From assembly GCA_030431715.1 (NCBI GenBank), contig JAUIIO010000010.1:60979-124978 (forward strand): 64,000 nucleotides of DNA. The letters are read 5' to 3'. Made by a program: the position numbers and the translations under genes. The DNA comes from a bacterium (GTDB lineage Bacteria > Bdellovibrionota_C > UBA2361 > RFPC01). Positions 59,177 through 64,000 of this stretch are shown here, in pieces. How positions within the stretch are numbered: the first letter of the stretch is position 1; each line of letters begins with the position of its first letter. The notes under the pieces were generated by a model. The model ran no database searches. It was not told where the DNA came from and worked only from the letters and a program-made list of their open reading frames with translations.

Positions 59177-59587
59177 ATGAAACTTACAGAACCCATCGGG
59201 AACACCGTATATGCCCCGCTGTTTGTACGAATAAGTCTTGGGTCGTATTTTGTCATGACCGGGCTTGCTAAAGTGCAGGATCTTGGAGGCTTCGTCGCTC
59301 AGGTTCAGGAGTTTCATCTCTTGCCTGCGCAATTTGCAACCGTTTACGGTATCCTTGTTCCCTATATTGAGATCATTGCTGGAGGTATGGTCCTGCTCGG
59401 TATGTGGACAACTCTTGGAGCATTTCTTCTGGCGCTCATTATAGGATCGTTTGTTTATGCATTTGGAATTTTCCCAAAAACAAACCTTGTCTTTAATAAA
59501 GATCTGATTCTTCTTGCTTGCGCCCTATCGGTCATGTATAGCGGTTCTGGTGCATTTAGCGTCGATCGTTTTCGTAAAACAGGTTAA
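59177..59587 (+). CDS. DoxX-family membrane protein
   Basis: 136 residues with four hydrophobic spans. FVRISLGSYFVMTGLAKVQD and YGILVPYIEIIAGGMVLLGM followed by LIIGSFVYAFGIFPKTNLVF are the DoxX/MauE pattern. The family includes a quinol oxidase subunit and many uncharacterised redox-linked inner-membrane proteins. It begins divergently from moxR across a 115-base gap and precedes the glycosidase-like lipoprotein by 30 bases. Confidence 0.75.
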   Translation: MKLTEPIGNTVYAPLFVRISLGSYFVMTGLAKVQDLGGFVAQVQEFHLLPAQFATVYGILVPYIEIIAGGMVLLGMWTTLGAFLLALIIGSFVYAFGIFPKTNLVFNKDLILLACALSVMYSGSGAFSVDRFRKTG

Positions 59588-59617
59588 GGACCCAATTATT
59601 ACTCGGGAGAGATTTTT

Positions 59618-60622
59618 ATGATTCATTTTATCCGATTCATAGCGGTAATGTTATCACTGTTCGTTTTTGTTGGGTGCGGTAGTGACGCTGAAGACCTCAT
59701 TGATATTGCGGAAGGTGTAGAGCGTAAACCAATCGATACGAGCCGAATGGGGCTCAATGCATTCGGAAATCAGGCATTCGCCGGTTCTTTATGTGGTCAA
59801 TATGCTGAGATTCTTAATACGCTCCGTTTAAATAAGGTCAGAGTTCTCTTTAACTGGGATGATGGGGTGCAACCATCACCCGGATCAGCTCTTAATTTTT
59901 CTTTCTACGATGATATTTTAAGCTGCATTCCGGCCGGCATCGATGTTCTCGTTATTCTCACCAATGTTCCTTCTTGGATGAGTAACTCTGGAAATTGGAT
60001 TAATGGCAACCCGCGGCAAACTTTTGTTGAAAGCTGGGTGAAGCCAGCAGTGAGTCGGTATGCAGGCAATGGTAAGATTGTAGCTTTTCAGATCTGGAAC
60101 GAGCCGAATAATACGAACTTCCCGGAAAATACGACTCTTAATGTTCTAACCAGTCCTGAAAACTATGTAGAGCTCATAGCTCGTGCGAGTAACGCCATTA
60201 AGGATATAAACGGAAATATTCTTGTCACAAACGGCTCGACAACGAGTATTGCACAAAATTTTCCGGATACCCTTGATTACAACAGGGCGCTACGAGATGC
60301 GGGAATGTTTGACATGGTTGATATTTACTCAATCCATTATTACGGCCAGAGTTTTGAGAGGCTGGTCCTTGAGGTTAAGGATTTCTTAAATAGCGTTCCA
60401 CGTCCTATATGGGTTACTGAGTCTGGCCGAACAGGTGTAAATGAGCAATTGAAGTATGTTGAAGAAACGTGGCCGTTTCTTAGGGAGCAGGTATCAAATA
60501 TTGACCGAATCTACTTCTACCGCTTTGCTGAAAACACGCCTTCAGCAAGCACATTTGGTTTGAAAAATCCTGACGGCGCTGCTCCCGTATCAGATCTCTA
60601 TGTTTATCTAAGAGATAGGTAG
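59618..60622 (+). CDS. clan-A glycoside hydrolase-like lipoprotein
   Basis: 334 residues. AVMLSLFVFVGCGS has a lipobox with Cys20. The rest fits a TIM-barrel glycosidase. VRVLFNWDDG is an early strand, IVAFQIWNEPNN has the acid/base Glu (162) after Asn, and RPIWVTESGR has the nucleophile Glu (267). YSIHYYGQ lies between them, as in GH5/GH39/GH53-like enzymes. Both catalytic Glu are present, so activity on a beta-linked polysaccharide is expected. Lipid-anchored, so periplasmic or outer-surface. A role in trimming the organism's own surface glycan is a guess. Confidence 0.72.
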   Translation: MIHFIRFIAVMLSLFVFVGCGSDAEDLIDIAEGVERKPIDTSRMGLNAFGNQAFAGSLCGQYAEILNTLRLNKVRVLFNWDDGVQPSPGSALNFSFYDDILSCIPAGIDVLVILTNVPSWMSNSGNWINGNPRQTFVESWVKPAVSRYAGNGKIVAFQIWNEPNNTNFPENTTLNVLTSPENYVELIARASNAIKDINGNILVTNGSTTSIAQNFPDTLDYNRALRDAGMFDMVDIYSIHYYGQSFERLVLEVKDFLNSVPRPIWVTESGRTGVNEQLKYVEETWPFLREQVSNIDRIYFYRFAENTPSASTFGLKNPDGAAPVSDLYVYLRDR

Positions 60623-60631
60623 CCTTTCGAG

Positions 60632-61708
60632 CTACTGAATTCGACTTAGTGTGTACTCGATAATGAGGCGTAGTACTTCTAGGCGTTCGCTATTGTAAGA
60701 TCCAGCAAGCTTTGCTGCAGAATTAAGATGCTTCTCGGCTTCAGAGGTGTATTTACGGGCCAGTTCTCGTGCTTTGTCAATGACAGCCTTATCTCTTGTT
60801 CGTAAGAGTGTCAGAGATGATTCAAGGAAGGAGTCTTCGTATTCTTTTACTGGTTCTTTAAGCAGTTCTTTCGCTTCTTCGGCACCGGATTCGAGCCAGA
60901 GTATGTTTACCGCAGTGGGCTTTCTCTCAATCAGATCGACCCCTGATTTTTTACCGAGTAAGTTTTCGTCTGCAATCACGTCAAGAATATCATCGATGAT
61001 CTGAAATGAGATTCCCATAGCTTCGCCGAAGGCAGACATGTGCTCAATGATCTGATCGGAGTTGTTTCTATTCTCCTCTGAAACCAGAGATTCGTCTGAA
61101 AGAAGCGCGAGATGTGATCCGGATACTGAAGCAAGGCGAAAGAGCGCTGCCGTTTTCTTTTTTGCGATAGTAAGGTAGCTCTCGAGTGTGTGATCTTCCT
61201 CAAACAGGGGGGTTTCCAGTATTTCGCCTTCAGTAAGTTCAATACAAGCCTTCTCTGTTTCGTCGATAATAAAACGATCGAGTCTGGCGCATAAACTAAA
61301 AGCACGAACGAGCAAGAAGTCGCCTGATAAGAGAGTGGCCGGAACTCCGTACTTTAGGTATGGTGATGTCTGGTTTCTTCTGCGTGGTGATTTATCGATA
61401 ATGTCATCATGAAGCAGAGTGGCTGCGTGAATAAGCTCTATGCCAGCGGATACGTCAATTATTTGATTTCCGGGTTTTGAATCGGAGAAGAGGGAGAAGC
61501 AAAGCAGGCTAAGAATTGGCCGCATACGCTTTCCTCCTAGCTCTACTAGATAGGAGCTCACCTCGTGCAATTTGGGGGCCTCAGAGGTTAACTTTGAGCG
61601 TATTAACTGTTCAACGTCTGTTATTCCATCTACGGTTCCGAGCGCTTGTAAAATGCGTTCTTTAGCAGAGAGAGTTGGTTCAGCTTTTTGAGCAAGATTA
61701 TCAGTCAA
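60632..61708 (-). CDS. ispB: polyprenyl diphosphate synthase (octaprenyl-type)
   Basis: 358 residues. GGKRMRPILSLLCFSLF and AATLLHDDIIDKSPRRRNQ hold the first Asp-rich motif (DDIID). FQIIDDILDVIAD is the second, and KSGVDLIERKPTAVNILWL is the downstream conserved block. The residue at position -5 of the first motif (Ala) is small, as in long-chain enzymes, consistent with a C35-C50 product for quinone side chains. This fits the quinone-linked Sdh. Its start overlaps the hydrolase stop by four bases. Confidence 0.9.
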   Translation of the reverse strand: MTDNLAQKAEPTLSAKERILQALGTVDGITDVEQLIRSKLTSEAPKLHEVSSYLVELGGKRMRPILSLLCFSLFSDSKPGNQIIDVSAGIELIHAATLLHDDIIDKSPRRRNQTSPYLKYGVPATLLSGDFLLVRAFSLCARLDRFIIDETEKACIELTEGEILETPLFEEDHTLESYLTIAKKKTAALFRLASVSGSHLALLSDESLVSEENRNNSDQIIEHMSAFGEAMGISFQIIDDILDVIADENLLGKKSGVDLIERKPTAVNILWLESGAEEAKELLKEPVKEYEDSFLESSLTLLRTRDKAVIDKARELARKYTSEAEKHLNSAAKLAGSYNSERLEVLRLIIEYTLSRIQ

Positions 61709-62382
61709 GGTTTGGTTTCTTCTGTAGTTGTTAAGGGCTCATTCGCCACTTTGAATACACCGTGTGCAATGAAATTCTGAGTCAGTTGCATGACATTTTT
61801 TGAAAACATCAGCACAGGGTGTGGTAAGTGTACTATACAAAAATCAGATATTCCAGCCAGCGCGGTCTCCTCAACGGCTACAATTCCGTCATTGTTTCCC
61901 TTTATAAGGGGGGAGTACCCGTGTCCTCCACGTGTCCCTCCGGCAATCACCCCAACCTCGAGGCTTCCACAATGTTCTTCGATGTTCAGATCGGCGAGTT
62001 CAGTAAGTATTGGTCCGTAAAGGGCTCTGGAAAATGGGACTTTAAGCATCATGCGAGCCATGGCCGCTCCTTGATTCGGCGGACCAAGGAATACTGCGCG
62101 GTGTAGTGAATAGTGTTCGTCATAAAGTTGAGCGAATTGCCTTACAACAATGCTCCCAAGAGAATGCGTCACAAAACTAAGATTCCCAACTAGTTTCTCA
62201 TGCTGAAGTGCATTGTGCAGACGTTCAGCGTGTCCTATTAGATCGAGCTTTCTTGCTGGGTAGCCATAATTAAAAACTGGATAACCAAGTCGCTCATAGA
62301 AGCGTCTTAGAGGGTACATATCCCACTTGTTACGTAAGAGACCGTGGAGGAGGACTATGGTGTCTTTCTTATTGCTATTCAT
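61705..62382 (-). CDS. alpha/beta hydrolase, lipase-like
   Basis: 225 residues. IVLLHGLLRNKWDMYPL is the oxyanion loop, and SFVTHSLGSIVVRQFAQLY carries the nucleophile elbow with Ser in THSLGS (usually GHSMG). FLGPPNQGAAMARMM is a PGAP1/EstA-type lipase motif. NDGIVAVEET holds a probable Asp, and HLPHPVLMF the His. No signal peptide, so cytoplasmic or surface of the inner leaflet. Likely substrate is a lipid or an ester; the pairing with ispB is not informative. Confidence 0.75.
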   Translation of the reverse strand: MNSNKKDTIVLLHGLLRNKWDMYPLRRFYERLGYPVFNYGYPARKLDLIGHAERLHNALQHEKLVGNLSFVTHSLGSIVVRQFAQLYDEHYSLHRAVFLGPPNQGAAMARMMLKVPFSRALYGPILTELADLNIEEHCGSLEVGVIAGGTRGGHGYSPLIKGNNDGIVAVEETALAGISDFCIVHLPHPVLMFSKNVMQLTQNFIAHGVFKVANEPLTTTEETKP

Positions 62383-62460
62383 ATTCCGTATCTGAACGTG
62401 CTGAGATTATAGCATCTCGGTATGATTGGTACACCTGAGCCTTGCCATTGCTCTTCATCT

Positions 62461-62519
62461 TTCTTTTAATCTTCCTCTTCCTCTTCCTCTTCCTCTTCCT
62501 CTTAATCTTGCATTTGCAC
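62461..62519. repeat. pyrimidine-rich arm with five CTTCCT hexamers
   Basis: TTCTTTTAAT leads into CTTCCT repeated five times (62471-62500), then CTTAATCTTGCATTTGCACT. Read in reverse this is AGTGCAAATGCAAGATTAAG followed by GAGGAAG repeats, matching the purine arms at 43894 and 50981. It lies 41 bases before palindrome copy 4. Bases 62383-62460 and 62520-62560 show no gene. Confidence 0.75.
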
Positions 62520-62560
62520 TATATTCCTCTCGCAAAAACGCAATCCTCCTCGGCCTAACC

Positions 62561-62685
62561 GTCATTGCGAGGAGCTGAGGTCAAAGACCGAACGACGTGG
62601 CAATCTCCCCGAGTTGGGATAGATCTGTGGTAGCTCAGTGAGATTGCCGCGTCGTTCGACATAAAAGTCTCAGCTCCTCGCAATA
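62561..62685. repeat. GTCATTGCGAGG palindromic repeat, copy 4 (3' end cut)
   Basis: It begins GTCATTGCGAGGAGCTGAG. Inner arms are CGAACGACGTGGCAATCTC and GAGATTGCCGCGTCGTTCG. The right end reads CTCAGCTCCTCGCAAT and then departs to AATGGAATGG where the other three copies end GCAATGAC. The lost bases coincide with the start of the IS110 element. Confidence 0.9.
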
Positions 62686-62693
62686 ATGGAATG

Positions 62694-62771
62694 GACCCTC
62701 CTTTTTCCCATATGGGATCGGCTTCGATGAGCCATAATGCAAATTATACATTAACCATTGAAAGGAGGGTC
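62694..62771 (+). promoter_or_regulatory. stem sequestering the transposase ribosome-binding site
   Basis: GACCCTCCTTT (62694-62704) is an exact 11-base complement of AAAGGAGGGTC (62761-62771). The latter is the ribosome-binding site two bases before the transposase ATG. A message entering from outside the element would contain both and hide the site, while one started between them would not. A TCCCATATGGGA palindrome (62706-62717) lies in the loop. Confidence 0.65.
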
Positions 62772-62773
62772 TG

Positions 62774-63793
62774 ATGAAGAATCTTAGCGTATTGGGGATA
62801 GATATTGCAAAGAATGTTTTTCACAGCTGTGGTATGAGTAGAGGCGGTAAGGTGCTGTTTCGCAAGAAGCATTACCGGACAAGCCTGTTAAAGTTCATTT
62901 CACAGTGTCCGAAATGTCTTATTGTTATGGAGGCATGTGGGGGAGCGAACTACTGGGCGCGTGAGTTTAAGAAGCTCGGGCATGAGGTAAAGCTGATAGC
63001 CCCTCAGTTTGTGAAGCCATACGTAAAATCGAATAAGAACGATCATGCGGATGCGGAAGCGATATGCGAAGCTGCGCTTCGTCCCACGATGCGCTTTGTT
63101 TCCATTAAGAGCATGAAGCAGCAGGATATCCAGCTCCTTCATCGTGTGAGGAGTCGTATTCAAAAGTCTCGTACTGCGCTCTCAAATGAGATACGCGGTT
63201 CGTTGTTAGAGTACGGGGTAGCTATCCCGAGAGGTATCTCACATGTACGGAAGCATCTTTTGAGTATCATAGAGGAGCACCGAGAGAAACTTTCCGACTC
63301 ACTCTGTCGCCTGCTCAGGGATCTGTACGAAGAGTTTGAGTTACTCGATAGTCGTATTTCTGAACTGGAGAAAGAGATAGAGACGATTTACCGCAAAGAT
63401 CCTGTCTGTCAGCGTCTGGCAAAAATTGACGGTGTCGGTCCGCTTACGGCTACCGCCGTAGTGGCACAGATTGGAAACCCGGCAGATTTTAAAAATGGTC
63501 GTGCCCTGTCAGCGTATTTTGGACTCGTACCAAAGCAGCTCTCTACCGGTGGGAAACCCCGGCTTCTGGGAATCAGCAAGCGCGGAGACAGGTATATCAG
63601 ACAGCTCTTAGTTCACGGTGCTCGTGCTGCCATGAAGCAGATAGCTACAAAAACCGACAGACGAAGCCTCTGGGCAAAGCAGCTGGCGGAAAGAAGAGGA
63701 TTTAACAAAGCGTGTGTGGCTCTGGCTAATAAGAATGCACGGGTCATCTGGGCACTCATGGCAAAAGAGACAGAGTATCAGCACGTTGTGTAG
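62774..63793 (+). CDS. IS110-family transposase (DEDD plus Transposase_20)
   Basis: 339 residues, intact. The RuvC-like half has VLGIDIAKNVF (Asp10), LIVMEACGG (Glu53) and SNKNDHADAEA (Asp90, Asp93), the DEDD set. A coiled coil (about 165-205) follows. The C-terminal Transposase_20 domain has LAKIDGVGPLTATAVVAQIG, then YFGLVPKQLSTGGKPRLLGI, where Ser257 matches the position of the catalytic serine described for IS621-type recombinases. These enzymes are guided by a bridge RNA and exchange DNA without target duplication. Confidence 0.93.
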   Translation: MKNLSVLGIDIAKNVFHSCGMSRGGKVLFRKKHYRTSLLKFISQCPKCLIVMEACGGANYWAREFKKLGHEVKLIAPQFVKPYVKSNKNDHADAEAICEAALRPTMRFVSIKSMKQQDIQLLHRVRSRIQKSRTALSNEIRGSLLEYGVAIPRGISHVRKHLLSIIEEHREKLSDSLCRLLRDLYEEFELLDSRISELEKEIETIYRKDPVCQRLAKIDGVGPLTATAVVAQIGNPADFKNGRALSAYFGLVPKQLSTGGKPRLLGISKRGDRYIRQLLVHGARAAMKQIATKTDRRSLWAKQLAERRGFNKACVALANKNARVIWALMAKETEYQHVV

Positions 63794-63796
63794 TGT

Positions 63797-63990
63797 GGCT
63801 TCACACTGAGAATGAAACCGTTCAAAAGTATGCGAGGAGAATAAGGAGTGGATGGCAAAAATGGTAAAACCGGCTCTTGTAGAACCTTAAATCGTCATAG
63901 GCTCACCAAAGCCGTCGCAATGATAAGGAACAGGAGCGCAGATTCCATCGGGGCTATGAGACATTACTCTCAATATAAAAGCCGGATACA
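63797..63990 (+). ncRNA. candidate bridge-RNA region of the IS110 element
   Basis: After the transposase stop codon, 190 bases carry no open frame but show short complementary pieces such as GTGTGGCTTCACAC near 63797 and paired GGCT/AGCC segments (GCCGTCGC, GGGGCTATGAG). In IS1111-type elements the guide RNA is made from this side. I cannot delimit loops or promoter, so this is a position to examine rather than a proven RNA. The window ends before the flank can be read. Confidence 0.3.
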
Positions 63991-64000
63991 TGACTGCAAA

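Larger units (their letters stand above)
62686..63991 (+). mobile_element. IS110-family insertion sequence (IS1111-like), about 1.3 kb
   Basis: One transposase gene with an 88-base 5' flank and at least 198 bases of 3' flank. The left boundary is placed where palindrome copy 4 is interrupted. The right boundary is tentative: ATGAC at 63990-63994 could be the lost end of the palindrome. The long 3' non-coding flank suits the IS1111 subgroup, whose bridge RNA and subterminal repeats lie downstream of the transposase. No terminal inverted repeats are evident, as expected for the family. Confidence 0.65.

Overview
The window (about 45-48% G+C by eye) reads as a chromosomal segment of a Gram-negative bacterium. 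Evidence includes several lipoprotein signal peptides, a surface-polysaccharide cluster with flippase, polymerase and O-antigen-ligase-type proteins, and an aerobic-type TCA operon. The B-type SdhC (cytochrome b558) beside a 639-residue SdhA, the MoxR/DUF58/Bat cluster and many CGGGG-type lipoproteins suggest a deltaproteobacteria-like lineage (Desulfobacterota, Bdellovibrionota, Myxococcota, SAR324 or similar). No rRNA or phylogenetic marker set is present, so this placement is weak.

Layout. 1-14.1 kb: polysaccharide assembly and export. It holds a partial GT4 glycosyltransferase, a Wzy-like polymerase, an SGNH hydrolase/acyltransferase, a methyltransferase, two further GT4 enzymes, a Wzx-like flippase, asparagine synthase and an O-antigen ligase, ending with coaE. 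A tyrosine recombinase and a palindromic repeat sit inside it. 14.2-29.6 kb: housekeeping and mixed genes. These are an SCP2-like protein, an aminotransferase, a TPR protein, a DNA-methylase-like protein with an odd catalytic motif, a GNAT/small peptide/DUF2064 operon, hflX, pepP, a thioesterase, rpmE, a TlpA-like lipoprotein, NAD kinase, recN and an M23 peptidase. 30-38.6 kb: a tightly packed co-directional run of two SPFH/prohibitin-like proteins, mdh, sdhCAB and sucCD, which together carry succinyl-CoA to oxaloacetate. 38.7-43.2 kb: a short G+C-richer patch with an orphan gene, a stand-alone FliG-like protein, arfB, a DUF4153 membrane protein and corA. 43.2-46.2 kb: tRNA-Met(CAT), a disrupted tRNA-Met fragment, repeats and a DnaJ-family chaperone. 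46.2-52.1 kb: clpB, acs and nadA. 52.2-59.1 kb: a six-gene moxR-DUF58-DUF4381-batA-batB/C-batD operon on the minus strand. 59.2-62.4 kb: a DoxX protein, a clan-A glycosidase-like lipoprotein, a polyprenyl diphosphate synthase and a lipase-like hydrolase. 62.5-64 kb: repeats and a complete IS110-family transposase gene.

The most distinctive non-coding content is a family of four palindromes of about 125 bp, beginning and ending in GTCATTGCGAGG/CCTCGCAATGAC. Three of them lie beside purine/pyrimidine-rich arms carrying a GTGCAAGTGCAAG motif. The IS110 element begins exactly where the fourth palindrome loses its last bases, so these palindromes may be its targets. I saw no CRISPR array, toxin-antitoxin pair or recognised defence island, and no single clearly new multi-gene system. 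The better leads are the repeat/IS110 relationship, the SPFH pair joined to the TCA operon, the translationally coupled 34-residue peptide and the stand-alone FliG-like protein.
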